Source: Dactylellina haptotyla (lineage: Eukaryota > Ascomycota > Orbiliomycetes > Orbiliales > Orbiliaceae). From it: a DNA stretch of 64,000 bases. Position numbers and translations under genes: made by a program. This document shows positions 1 to 12,422 of the stretch, piece after piece; positions within the stretch are counted from its first letter, which is position 1, and the number at the start of each line of letters is the position of its first letter. The stretch spans positions 62,001 through 126,000 of the forward strand of contig CM062387.1 of NCBI GenBank assembly GCA_031310005.1. Reading direction: 5' to 3'. The notes below the pieces were generated by a model. The model worked only from the letters and a program-made list of their open reading frames with translations, was not told the DNA's origin and did no database searches.

Positions 1-212
1 AAATGAGATATTTCGATATCATTCTTGTTTTTGACGACTATAGCTAGATCAGCCAAGAGGGCCATAAGCTGACCAACTTCATGGATAGTCCGGTTAACAT
101 CTTCCACCGCATTCTTAACTTTCCCTAGGAAACGATAGCATGAAGTCAAAACTAGTTGCGTGGCTTGTGTGAGTTGAACAACACTTGCAATGACCCCAAG
201 AACTTCGGCCAT
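1..212 (-). CDS. Partial NLR/STAND-type protein, N-terminal Fungal_N-like domain (runs off left edge)
   Basis: An open frame reads leftward from an ATG at 212 to the window edge (about 70 codons, no stop). It begins MAEVLGVIASVVQLTQ, followed by a helical stretch (LVLTSCYRFLGKVKNAVEDV, then a second helix around IHEVGQLMALLADL). This is the classic opening of the fungal N-terminal domain found in front of NACHT, ankyrin or TPR modules in fungal NLR-like proteins, where it acts as a signalling or effector domain. What follows lies outside the window, so the full architecture is unknown. Whether the frame is interrupted by an intron near the edge cannot be judged. The family call rests on the recognisable opening motif; an NLR rather than a stand-alone helical protein is an inference. 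Confidence 0.6.
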   Translation of the reverse strand, partial: MAEVLGVIASVVQLTQATQLVLTSCYRFLGKVKNAVEDVNRTIHEVGQLMALLADLAIVVKNKNDIEISH

Positions 213-1768
213 TGGAAGGCTTGATTGCTATTGCGGAGCTTCCCCAAGGACAAAGATCAAGATATAAAATTTATAGATAAAGATAGCTGCTAACTTGTCG
301 TGAGATTTGTTTCAAGATTTCGAAAGGAAGTCCGAATTAAAGCGGGTGGTGAGCTTATAACGTCGACGATTCACACAACCTTGGCGAAACCCTAGCAAGA
401 TTACAAGTAGCTATGTGGGTCCTGGTTATCTTTCTCTGTGTAGAATTATTGGCTGAGGCTTGCTTTGAGACCCCGTTGTGTTTCAAATTATGTTACACAA
501 GATATATCTAGTATATCGCACCAGCATTCTTGCATATGCATGCAGCTAGTGACCCGTGTGCAAAATCTCAGCCGACCACTCGTGTTGATATTCCCTACTG
601 GTGAAAATACCGCGCCCGAAGGCTTCAGTCAGCACCACAGCTTTTGTCTAGGTACAGTCTCCTAACTAGACTTGTGCTGAGTTCTAGGTACAAGGCAGGC
701 CCTGATGCTGGAAAATGGTTTGTAAAAGAATCGCTATTATTGGGTCATGGCTATCGCCCTTGCGATGCTCATACATAAGAGGGGCTGACAGCACATGCGC
801 GCAGTCTCACTTGCAAGTTAGGCCACTTTTCGAGAATTATGGCTACCAAAATAATAGATTCTCAATGATCCTAATTTGCCAATTCGCAAGACCTTTCATT
901 TGTGGTGCCAGACACTCTTCTGCACCATCAATTCGCGTGTGCTCATATTCTCTTTTGTTCTCTCTCACTCATTGAAGTCCACTTCCTGCAAACGCTCGTG
1001 CTGTCCCATTGGACATAGATTTGAGGGAAAACAAGACGCGTCGTTTAGTGTTCATATATTGCGGTACGCATATTCGTCCAGAGCAATTACGAATTTTGCC
1101 AGCACCAGATCTCGTGTTATAATTTAGGCATGCGGACCATGAATCAATGAGTTGTAACTTTCAATTTTTATCAATATCATGTATTCTCTGGCCAACACCA
1201 AAATTAAAGCTAAGTAATCAGCTCCTTTTGCACCTCCTTGAACGTCGTCTAACCCTTAAAAGGATATTTGTATAGCTATAGCTGCGCGCGAAGTCTAAAG
1301 TTTCTGACTCAAAAAGATTTTTCTCCATCCAAAGTTTCAAATGAGGAAGCAAAAGGGCAACACGAGCAGAGTTCCTAGACAGGTATAACCCCGCTTCCAG
1401 GCCCAGGATGCCACTAACTGCAAAAAATTTGTGGATGCATCAGGATGTGTTGCAGGGTGATATCACCCAATGAAGATATCAACCCTTTATTTTTCGTTTG
1501 GTCACGAGATTCAGTGCATTGAACTTATGGAGGAGGTCTCTCTTCCGGCGTCCGATTGCATCGAATGCAATAGAACGCTAACGACGAAACATATACGCCA
1601 GCCAAATATAAATCGGGGCTTAATAACGATAGCAGGCATTATTTCTAGAATTTCTTCGTAAAGCTTGAGACCTTGACCTAGCCTTGTCGCGCATGTCAAG
1701 TTATTCGAACCACCTTCTCAAGATCTCCCCGCATTTCATCAAACCCCGTTTCGCGGTCGTTTTACCCG
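213..1768. other. Intergenic, no gene seen
   Basis: Divergent gap between the partial NLR-type gene (leftward) and the rhamnosidase (rightward). It holds only short open frames with no recognisable protein character. The two promoters must lie here; I see no site I would defend. Confidence 0.5.
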
Positions 1769-4700
1769 ATGTCCTCAGAAAAACTGCCGCTGCTACCGAT
1801 AATTGAGATAACCAAACTTCGGCTTTCCCAAACATCTAATTTACTCACGGTAGATGATCCAGCTCCTGCAATTTCCTGGGCTTATTCAATACCCTCATCA
1901 AACTCATGGTGGCAGCATTCTTTCCTCCTATCCCTTCGAACCGGAAGGTTCTCGGGCTTCACAAACGCAGATACCCCTGTCCAATGTTTCCAGATCGAGA
2001 CCAGATCCGAGAACATAAATTGGCCCAATGTTTTCCCGAAAATAATTTCTGGTCAGATTTATGAACTTACTGTCACAGCAATCCTACTCGATTTAACTCC
2101 ACAGGAGATAGAAGCAGGTCCCCCATATGCGCCGCCAAAATTCTGTGCATCGAAATCAAATTTCGTAGACGAATTCTCCCACCAGCTTACAAATGATTTT
2201 TCTCGGAGGATAATCACTAAATCAACCGTACGCTTTGAGAGCGGTATAGTTGGCGGGCTTACATCTTGGAGAGAAAGAGCACCCTTACTCCATCCCATCA
2301 GTACACCTTGGAATCATGTTGGTTGGTTCAAACCAAAAGCAGTCCCAGTATTTCGAAATACCTTCCAACTCTCTTCCGAACCATGTTCAGCAGCGAGACT
2401 ATATGCCACTGCCCTTGGTCTTTACAAGATATTCGTCAATGGGAACGCTATAAGTGACTCGGCTATGGATCCAGGGTGGACAGAGTACAAACTTCGGTTG
2501 TACTATCAAGCCTACGATATAACACAACATCTCCGCAGCGGGGAAAACACTATTACCGTTCTTGTTGCCGACGGCTGGTATCGCGGCCGTTCAGGGGCAG
2601 TAGGTGGGGACCAATCCCGGCGTGGAATATGGGGACAGGAAACAGCCCTCATTGCATTACTCGAGATTTATGATGTCAAAGGAAACCAGACACAGATCTG
2701 GACTGGGGAGACATCTGATTCCGGTTGGAAATGTGCAAATGGCCCTATATTAGAGACGGAAATATATGACGGGGAGAAATACGATTCGGGAATCGATATC
2801 GACCAATTCGCATCAGACGTTTGGAGTGATGTTAAGGCTTTGAAGGAAATCTGGTCTAAGGAATTTCCACTTTTGCAAGGCATGGTGCCTCCGCCCGTTC
2901 GGTGCACAGCGGTTCATAACGCAAAGAGGATCATCATTTCGCCAGAGGGAAAGAAAGTCTTAGACTTTGGTCAAAATAGCGCAGGCCGAATCCGAATGAA
3001 AGGCCGCGCTCCTGCCGGAACGCAAATAACATTCACGCATGCCGAAGCATTGCAACCAGATGGAAGTCCATGCTTTGCTATAAATCGCAGTGCCCAAGCG
3101 ACCGACCAGTACATCTTTAATGGAAATGGTATTGAAGAATGGGAACCGGAATTCACGTTTCATGGATTTAGATATGTTCAGGTCGAGCCATGGATCGAAG
3201 GACTGGAGGTTGTAGCGAAAACTTACGGGAGTGACCTATCCAGGGGTATTTTAGAATTCAACAGCAGTCACGCCGAATTAAATCGATTGGTGCAAAATAT
3301 ATACTGGGGCGCCAGATCAAATTTTCTATCCATTTGCACAGATTGTCCGCAGAGAGATGAAAGAATGGGCTGGTAAGCTCACATCGCTCTATCCGAGGCT
3401 CCTTTAAATGATATCAGCTCACAAACTTGCCTAGGACCGGTGATATCAACGTAAGATGCTAAAACATATGCCAGACTTGCGAAATGTATCCTGATTGTTT
3501 CCCCTCCCAGGTTTTTGGTCCAACGGCTATGTATATTTTTGACTGCGAAACATTTCTCACCTCGTGGCTACGCGGCGTCGTAGATGGCCAAAAATTAGGA
3601 GACATTCCGTGTCCTCCTTGGGTGTAATTGACTCTCAATATCTTGCCTCTGATAAGCGTTTATAAGCTAATTAAATGTTCTCGGTCTCCTTAGGTCTCCC
3701 AATAATGTCAAACCTTTAGAATCCCGAACGCCTACCGCTCTATGGCAGGATGTCATTTTCACTCTACCATGGTACCTTTACAGAACATATGGCAATACTA
3801 GCCTTCTTGCGGAGCTTTACGATCCGATGGTAGAGTATTATAATGAGGGGATCCCAAAAGATGCAACAACAGGCTTGTGGGGCCCAGGCTTTCAATTTGG
3901 CGATTGGTTAGACCCCACTGCTCCCGCAGAGCACCCGGACCGTGGAGCCACTGACTGCATGTACGTAGCCGATACCTGGCTTTGCAATGTTACTAATACA
4001 TTAGTGAATATTGCTACTGTGCTAGGAAGGTCCGCGGAGGAGGTAGAAAAATGGAAGGCGACTGCTTCTTCCCTGGTATCTCATTGGCAATCGAAATATA
4101 TCGCAGTGGGGCATCCCGGGACAGCATCCAATGCAGAGGAGCCAGGTCCAGTTCTGTCACAAGATACCCAAACCGCGTATACACTTGCCCTCGTTTTCAA
4201 TATCCTCCCAGAAAAGTTAAAGCCCGGTGCAATTTCTCGATTACATTACTTGATTGAAAAGAACAATTACTACCTGGCCACGGGCTTCGCTGGCACACCA
4301 GAGCTGTTGCACGCTATTTGCCATCCGGTCCCGTCGTCGCGCAAATCGAATCTCGAATCCATCGCACTGGCATACAAAGTTTTGTTGGGAAGAAGAGATC
4401 CACCATCATGGCTGTACCCGGTCACCATGGGCGCGACCACGATATGGGAGCGCTGGAATGGCGTCTTACCGGACGGCACGGTGAATCCCGCTGATATGAA
4501 TAGTTTGAATCACTACGCCTACGGGAGTATTGGGAGATGGATTTTTGAGCATATCGGTGGTATAAAAATGAATTACTGTTTCCCAGGGCGGTTGAAGTTC
4601 ATATTCGACCCAATTCCAAATGTAGAGTTTGGACTTACGAGCTCTGAAACTGTCTATGAGAGTCCAAAGGGGAGAGTTGAATGCATCTGGCACTATGACG

Positions 4701-4912
4701 AAGAGAAACGGGTTATGAGCATAGAAGTTTCACTACCCGGGAATGCCATTGGTGAGATTAGATTCTTGGGTAAATCAATAAAAGAGGTCTCAGCTGGAAG
4801 ATGGAAGATTAAAGCCATTGTCAGCGAAGCAGATCGCAAGGCTTTAGAAGCACGTGGTAAAGAACCTTCGACTGAGAAGGCTGAGCTCGAGTCTGGATGG
4901 GTTTTACTTTAA
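1769..4912 (+). CDS. Alpha-L-rhamnosidase, GH78, predicted intracellular
   Basis: Four exons: 1769-3372, 3435-3450, 3511-3623, 3694-4912 (983 aa, frame intact; exon 2 is only 16 nt). GH78 enzymes remove terminal alpha-L-rhamnose from pectic rhamnogalacturonan side chains, flavonoid glycosides and saponins by inversion. Order: N-terminal beta domains, a jelly-roll with a KIFVNGNAISD strand near residue 220 (Bac_rhamnosid_N type), a second beta domain, the (alpha/alpha)6 barrel from about 500, and a C-terminal beta domain. The signature TDCPQRDERMGWTGD spans exons 1-2 with acidic residues D525, E531 and D538; the second catalytic glutamate is E830 in TTIWERW. The start MSSEKLPLL is followed by no hydrophobic stretch, so I predict a cytosolic enzyme acting on imported glycosides. 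The 16-nt exon is supported by restoring WTGDIN exactly. Confidence 0.93.
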
Positions 4913-6003
4913 AATTTCGATCGAATGTGCTATCCGAGACAGATTGCTCAAAGGAGACATGAAAAAGAATTTAGCAGGTTGCAAAAGATTGTATGTGTAT
5001 ACGTAGCGCTTTGAAGGTTTGATATATTAATATATATACATAATGAACAGTTATATTGTTCGTCGTGGATACTTAGCTAAACGCCGCTGAACGAAATGTA
5101 GGATAGTTCCTGCCTGCCATTGGGAGGCGAGGGAATGCATTAGCCGTCAAAAGATAGAGCATTATCCATTTTGCACCTGGATGTTCACTATCGCTTTCAT
5201 AGCCCGGCCCGATCCCTGTCTCGATCCAGCCTTGTCGCAACAGTCACGGCCCTTCTTGTGTTGTGAGCCAACTCAACTTCGTGCATGCAACGCAGCCGCC
5301 CACATCGCGAGATCACCAGGCGACGGGCTACTGCAGGTCCACTTAAGCACTTCCCCAATCCGCTTGCATCTGCATCCGGGACTCAACCCCAACCTCGACG
5401 GCTCTCCTCTTCAGGGCTCTGGTGTAAACAACACGGGTAAAGCTCACCCTCCAGAGACGACGCGTCAGGCCGTGGCTTGGCCAAACGGGAAACCATATTC
5501 AAAATACTCTGTTCAGCTTACGGCTACTGATTCACCAGTCCTGGCTAGCGCTGACATGCTGCACAAGTCCTGTGCTTCCAACTCGAATACTCAAGACACT
5601 GGCGGACATCAACAACCACGGGACAACCCATGCGTATCTTAAAATAATTGGAGAACCCACAGCCTCGAAACTACTTCCCAGTTGGTAACTCGGCCTTCAT
5701 CGCCAGCACGGTCGCAGCCTGGCCGGGATGGGAGGCAACTCGCTTCTTTGAGACGAGGCTCAGGCCTTTCTTCACTAGGGTTTCGAGCTCGCAGAAGCCC
5801 CTGCCGGCATGCAGTCAGCTTCAAAAATGCGGGATCCTTGAACCGCTTGGCCGTCCCGCCCTCCAACTTTACAATCCGAAGCACGAAAATTATTCTTCGC
5901 GACTTATGCTCGACATATATATGCAGACGGCTGGCGCATCATAAATTTCTCAAAGAAATCCCAGCACCTGGAGCCAAGACTCTCAGAGAATTGCAACAAC
6001 AAG
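4913..6003. other. Intergenic, no supported gene
   Basis: Contains the rhamnosidase 3' end (AT-rich near 5020-5060) and the 5' side of the NLR-like gene. Open frames of up to about 150 codons at 5181-5642 and 5648-6038 look like chance frames in locally GC-rich DNA (no domain, no splicing logic). Confidence 0.5.
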
Positions 6004-9000
6004 ATGGCGTCAATTCCAGCGCCCAAAAAAACTTATGATATTGTCCAACAGGGTATCAAAGAACTTTACAGTCCCGCAAACCCTGAAGTCGAGTATATGC
6101 CCCCAAGTGCATCCCCAACTATCCGCCAAAACTTTGGGCAGCATGTAAACGTAAACATTTTCAGTCACTAACTCCTGTAAATAGTATCGTCGCGATACCC
6201 GGCCTCGGCGCCCCTCCACTGGAGAGCTGGAAATCTGCGGACCTCAAAAATGAATTCAACTGGCTGACCGACCGCGATGGAATTTCGAAAGAGTTTCCGA
6301 GAGCGCGCGTGCTTCTATACATGTACCAATCTGCCTGGTCGGGGCCTTTGAAAGTTAGACAATTTATGACGAATCTTGCTACAACACTTCTTTATGGCCT
6401 CAAAGATAAAAGAAAGGTAAAGAGAAAACGCAGATACCTTTTGAAAGCAAATATTAAAGAATGGTAGGACACTCCTCGACGACCGATCGTGTTCATGGGA
6501 CATAGTATGGGTGGCATAATCATAGCCAAGGTAATCTTTACAATCCACATCGCACTTAATCATACACCTAACATACATCTAGGCTGTGAGTCTCGCAGAA
6601 TCTCGCAAAGATGTCTTCGGCAAGATGTTTGAGGCGATAACTGGGTGCATTTTCTTCGGCACACCTTTTGACGGGGCCCATGCGGCGGCTGTGGCATTAA
6701 TGTTCGCCCAAACCAGCGAATTCTTCGGCTTGGATCAGGCAACCCACTCTAAGTTACTAGATCTAATGAAGCCTGGTGACGAGGGGCTACGGGATATCAA
6801 AAATGACTTTATGCGCCTCTGTACCAAAATGACCCCGAAGATCGAACTTTTTTGTTTTTACGAGGAGAAACCCACAGACTGGAGCAAGCAGGCGGGGATT
6901 CCATTCAAAATACCGCTTCCAAAGGTAAGCTAACGGACTCTTGGGAAGTAAAGGGGAAATTTGGCTAACTGCGACCAGAAATACGAGGAGTTTGTAACAA
7001 GGGAGTCCGCAACGCTGACTGGTATCGACAGTCTTGGGCTAGCGCGAACGCACAGAGAGCTGGTGAAGTTTGACAGTTTTAAAGATACAGTCTACCAGAT
7101 AGTTCGAGGTCCGCTGAAGACGATTATCAACGGCGCACCACTTATCTCGAAAAATAGATTCAACTCGACCCGTGGAATTGATAGGGAGGTAGTTAAAAGG
7201 GTCCTTGGTGCTTTAGAAGGAGTTCAAATCGAGAAGAAACGCAAGCGGCTTGCCCAAGCCGTCATATCCTCATCTTGGATCCTACAAGAAGAAGAGTACC
7301 AACAATGGCTATCCACGGAGCCCTTACTTAATGACACACTATGGATCCTTGGCCCTGAGGGTAAAGGTAAACTAGGTGCCTCGCTCGCAGCCATCGACCA
7401 TATTGAGGATGTAATCAGACAGGCAGAAGCGCAAAACTCAGGGCAGGCAGCAAGTCTATTTGGCTACTTCCTTTGTGATTCTACAACAGAAGGATCGAGT
7501 GCCGAAGAACTGCTCAAGTCGTTGATCAGGCAACTAGTAAACCAACAAGAGGTGCTAGCTGCATATGCGAAACAATTTACCAATACACAAAAGGATCCAA
7601 GCGCGCGTGGGAAAACTCAAGCAGGCCTAACTGTAGAGAATCTCTGGCAAAGTTTACAGGATATGTTGACAGATGATATCGTTGGCGCTGTCTACTTTGT
7701 GATCAACAACCTACATTCTATGGATGAGGAGGCCGATTCGACGAAAAAGTTAATGGGGTTTATCAGTTCAGAGGCGAAAGACGAAGTCCCAACCTCCAGG
7801 GCTCGTGTCCGCTGGTTATTTACCAGTCAGAACAGGCATACTATCAAGCAAGCCCTCAGCACCCCTTCGGTCCGTACCATCAACTTGGATGATGGCAAGT
7901 ATGGTAACCAAGTTCAACAAGAACTCAGACTACACGCCCAAAAGAAAATTACGGCTTTGGGCATGGAAAAGGGATATAATAAGGCACTCACTTATTTTGC
8001 TGGTAGCTTAATCGGAAAGCGAGCGCAAAATACACAATGGATCGATATCACGATCATTCAGTTGGCCGAACTACCGACAGATGCACGAGACCTTAAAGTA
8101 CGAACGCTTTTAGAGCGTATACCCCAAGATCTGCGAAGTCTTCTAGATCGCGCATGGCTTTCAGTATGCAAATTCACCTCATTGCCGTAAAGTTTTCACT
8201 TGTCTAACAGTTTAATTCAGGTTCTTGATACAAAAGACGATAAGCTAGAAGAAATCAAGGAAATGCTGCGTACTTTGATCATCACGTATGAAGAACCAAC
8301 AGAGGACGATCTCGCCATACTTACCGGGCTGTCTCACGACACGGAGTCGCGAGCACATCTATGCGACCTCGTTGAGAAATGTCGCCCACTATTGACATTC
8401 CGCAAATCCGGGAAAGGTAGTGATACCATAGCATTCATGAATACGGTTGTCAAAGCACATTTACTTGAGAACGCCGAAAGGTTGCTAGGACTTTCAATGG
8501 AAGAGATCCGGTGGCAACATGGTATCCTCGCTTTAAGAAATTTCTCGCATCTCATGGAGCAACTCAGCCCATCTAGCGATTCTGTGGAAGATCCTGCAGG
8601 AGAAGACGAGTCTGGAGATAACCCCACAGAGCCATCGGCTGAAGAGGAGAATAAGCCAGATGAAATCAATCAGAATGACGTCACTGAATCAGAACAAGAA
8701 CCTCAAACAGAAGAGCTAGCTAGCAATGCGGACATGCTCCCCTCAGGCCCCGAGCAAGATGAGGCGGAAGAGGTCGAGTTTGAGTATTCGGAAGATGAAG
8801 ACGAAGATGAGATCGATGCAGAGGATGTTGAACATAATGAGGAACATACTGAGATGGAACCAATAACTGTCTCGCAATATGCCGTCAAACACTGGCTTCA
8901 TCACGCTAGCAAAGCGACGACAGATATTGCAGAGACCTTAAGCCAAGAAGAAGAGTTTTGGAAGCCACACTCCATTGTTCGGGAGAAGTGGTTGAAAATT

Positions 9001-12000
9001 TATGATGATCTAACGGATGCTTTCTCCGGTGTATCGATCGAAAACCTTCCCGGCCTTCACGTAGCTTCTGCGATAGGTTTCGCTGAATTGGTCACTGCAC
9101 TTATTAAAAATGGCCACGAAGCAGAGAGGGATACAAGAGATAGCCTTGAAAACACACCAGTAAGCCTATTCCTAGCCTTTTCATCAATATTTTCTTCTGA
9201 TATTAACTTATGTTTGGTTTAGTTACACTTAGCCGCATACTTCGGCCGCCCGAATATCACAGAAGTCCTATTAAACTCTGGTGCGAAGGTCGATGATGGC
9301 CAAGAAGAGGGCGACCAAACCCCCTTGGCCATGGCAGCCTTCAAGGGCCATTGCAGAGTCATGATCAAACTTCTTAACCGAGGGGCAAACCCGAATGCTC
9401 TAGCTGAAGGTAGACCGGTGATCAATGAAGCAATTGTCTCGGGGAATCTTGAGGCAGTCAGACTATTGGTCGAACACGGAGCTCTTTTAACTCATGATGA
9501 CGATGACGATGATAATCACCCGCCGCTAGCGCTATCCGCACTTCTGTCAGATCTAACCATGTTTACTTATCTCTTAGAAGCCTGTGCAGACAAAATCCCC
9601 CACAAAGAGTATAACAAAGCATTTATATCTTCTGCCAGTGCCGGCAGATTGGAAGTTACCAAAAGGCTTCTTAAATTCAAACATAACCAAGAAACCTTTC
9701 AAGCAGCACTATCCGCCGCTGCATACGAAGAAAATTGGGAAATACTACTCCTAATCCTAGAAAGTTGTGAAGGGCTAGACTGCGATGAAGTATTTCAACA
9801 AATAGCGGTCGGAAGTGAGCAGCAAGATAGATTGCTTTCTGCAATCTGGAAACATACAAAATGCGGCATCTCTCAAGACACTCTGAATGTATCGCTCTAT
9901 GAAGCAGTGGACAAAGAAAAGGAGTCAACGGTGAAATTACTTTTGGAAGACTTCAACGCGAACGCGAATGCAACAGGAGCCGAGTAAGATTGGACCCTGT
10001 CCTCTGAGATCCCCGTTATAATTAAATGCTAATATCAGATCAAGGTACGGAAATGCTCTCACAGCCGCCGCATATGATGGGACCCTGGAAATAATAAAAA
10101 TGCTTCTTGATCACGGAGCCGATGTTAATTCATCCGATGGCTGGGCCTTACAAATAGCGGCAGGTCAAGGGCATCGAGCTGTTGTCGAGCTACTTATCGA
10201 GCGCGGTGCCAATGTCAATGCCTGCATCGACGAAGATAAATTCTTACTTGGAACTGCTCTTCAAAGTGCTTGCGAAGCAGGTCAAGTAGATATCACAGAT
10301 TTCCTTCTCAAAAATGGAGCCGATCCGAATATGGGAGGTGGCCCTGAAACTTGCCCGATTATTGCAGCTTGCCGGAAAGGAGAAGCAGAGATCCTAGATC
10401 TCCTAATTAATGCAGGTGCTACGATCGACCGCTTTGGTGGTCCCGATATGTCAAGTCCATTGATTAATGCCGCCGGCACACTCTACAAAGATTCTGTCGA
10501 ACGACTTCTCAATGCTGGCGCGGATATCAATCTAGCAGATAATGATGGCGACACCGCCCTAATCGTGGCCGCCAATGTCTCCGATGCAGACTTGGTCGCG
10601 TTTTTACTTGAGAAGGGCGCGGACATCACTCACGTAAGCAAGAGAAATGTGAACGCTCTCCAAACCGCCTTGAACGCCGATGCGACCGAGTGCGTGAAAA
10701 TACTTGTTGAGGCGGTCACCCGCGTACTCACAGCACTTAATGGGGCAATCAGTCAGAAGAACTCTGAAGTTGAAAGGGTTGTTCGCGGTGTCGAATTTTC
10801 AAAATTGATACCAGAGAATGAGGAAGAATCCGCCGAGGCTGTAGAAAATATCAACCCGGAGGAACACCCGGATGAGCTCCCAGACACAGCAGAACAACCA
10901 CAAATCGAGACCGAACAAGAGAACAAAATAGATGCGCAGAATTTAAATACAAATACTGAATCCGAAGAAAATGCTGAAATATTGCCGACACAAGAAGATA
11001 TGGAAGCTGAGAACCCTTTGGCTGAAGCGACCCTGAATATCAAAATGAAGAATCCAATATCAACAGAGCTACAGCCATCCATCCAAGATATCAAAAAGCA
11101 AGATTCTCTCAGCGTAGAGTCTGACCAGTCGCATGCAACCCAGAAGGAATCGAGCCCTGAAATGCCTGTCACGCTTAACAATGAAGAGATTGTTCCCTCT
11201 CCTATCCGACAAAATCCTGCGTTCCCAGGCTATCAAGACTACCAAGATTTTAGAAGGAACCAGTTAAATGGATCACCTCCGATCAGTCAAAATGCCGAGT
11301 CGAACACTGCAACCTCCGCAAAATATACCGAGGCACCCTCAAACCAGATCCATGCCGTATCCTTAGATGCTCCACTGTCGGGACAGGCAGTTACTCAGTC
11401 GACGTCCTCAATGTACACTTCCACGTATTCCGAAACATCCTTGGCTCCCCAAGCTCCAAGCACGGTCTCACAGTCTCAACCTCCTCTTCAGCTAAACACG
11501 ACCGGGTCAGTTCCGAATGAAGTCACCCTTGCAGACCAACTACAAGCGTATCAGAGCTACCAATCGACCCAAGTTCTGCCAGATAGCCGTCCCTACTCAA
11601 CTTATCCACCCTATCAAAACTATCAAACTTACCAACGCCCATCGCGCAAACCTCTAGGGAGCAGTAGTGCAAGCACCCCCATCACTGCCGAACCTCCTAA
11701 ACAAGAAGTCTTTCAAGAGACTCAAGCTTTCCCTGTGTATCAAAATTATCAGGAGTATCAAAATCATCAAAACTTGAACTATCAAGGGCCCCCGCTCAAT
11801 CAGAACTACCAGGATCTCACCACACAAAGTAACATATATCAAGATCCGTCACTCAGTCAAAGTTACCATACAGCAGCGCCAACCCATGAATCTCAAAACT
11901 CTCGCTTACCTCAGAGCTACCAAATCCCTCCAGTTAACCAGCCCTTTCAGGTTCTCCAACCTGTTCCATCTAGTCAAACACCACCGGCACAAGATAAGGT

Positions 12001-12109
12001 CTCAACACCAAAGAGTAGTATAGTAAACCGCATTTCAGGCTATTTTCAGCAAAATGAGTTGGGAAAATTCCCTAGCGGAAAATATAATTATGGTAACGGT
12101 CGGTCCTAG
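6004..12109 (+). CDS. NLR-like protein: alpha/beta-hydrolase (lipase-like) - degenerate NACHT - ankyrin repeats - YQ-rich tail
   Basis: Eight exons: 6004-6092, 6185-6416, 6468-6530, 6583-6924, 6979-8163, 8221-9159, 9223-9983, 10039-12109; 1893 aa, all phases agree. Residues about 28-240 are a serine-esterase-like domain: VDIVAIPGLGA strand, nucleophile elbow GHSMGG with S120, the FFGTP strand and the ESATLTG...HRELVKF block typical of the esterase heads of fungal NLRs. About 340-600 is a NACHT-like NTPase: the P-loop reads GPEGKGKL (367-374), so the S/T after GK is Leu; the Walker B strand reads VYFVINNLHSMDEE (480-493), lacking the usual D-LDE aspartates. A winged-helix-like linker follows, then an acidic region (about 760-840), ankyrin repeats (about 940-1440) and a Q/Y-rich, disordered tail with many YQxYQ units (about 1598-1840). 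The family acts in heterokaryon incompatibility and non-self recognition; function here is inferred. Exon 1 was chosen because joining at GA|T gives VDIVAIPG. Confidence 0.87.
9497..9513 (+). repeat. GATGAC-type run coding for poly-Asp in the NLR-like gene
   Basis: Short GAT/GAC run inside exon 7 coding for six consecutive aspartates within the ankyrin region. It may vary in length between strains. Confidence 0.5.
11221..11880 (+). repeat. Degenerate YQxYQ-coding repeats in the NLR-like gene tail
   Basis: The last exon codes for recurring units such as GYQDYQDF, AYQSYQS, PYQNYQTYQ, VYQNYQEYQ and NQNYQD, separated by S/T/P/Q-rich spacers. They are imperfect at DNA level (TATCAA/TACCAA-type cores), so this is a diverged repeat set, not a fresh tandem array. 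Confidence 0.75.
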
Positions 12110-12422
12110 CATACTAGAGGTTTAAACGGGGGGAGAGGCTCGCACACATATTTGTTTATATCAACCTTACTATTTTAATACATCATTAATCGTAGCAAAA
12201 TGTTTCCGATGCTTACGGTAGGCGTCGGTGAGTGTATCCGTATTACTATTTCCGTCCCTAGCAAAAACCGATATCAAAACACGGGTCATTTGTCCCACAA
12301 CTTGACCTCTCCTTTAAGCTTCGCAGTGCCAGACTAAATAATCATAGGTCGCAGTAAATATTCAAACTTAGTTTATATATATATATACGGTGGATAAGTA
12401 TTATATAATTCTGTACAATGCC
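12110..12422. other. Convergent 3' spacer with TA-rich run
   Basis: Short spacer between two converging genes, with an alternating TA run near 12376-12387. No gene. Confidence 0.5.

Noticed and set aside
5181-5642. 153-codon open frame between rhamnosidase and NLR-like gene
   Set aside because: Composition is erratic, with no domain, signal peptide or splice partner, and overlapping frames are open too; typical of locally GC-rich non-coding DNA.
10753-11181. 142-codon antisense frame in the NLR-like gene
   Set aside because: Reverse complement of the acidic/Ser-rich coding region; no independent support.
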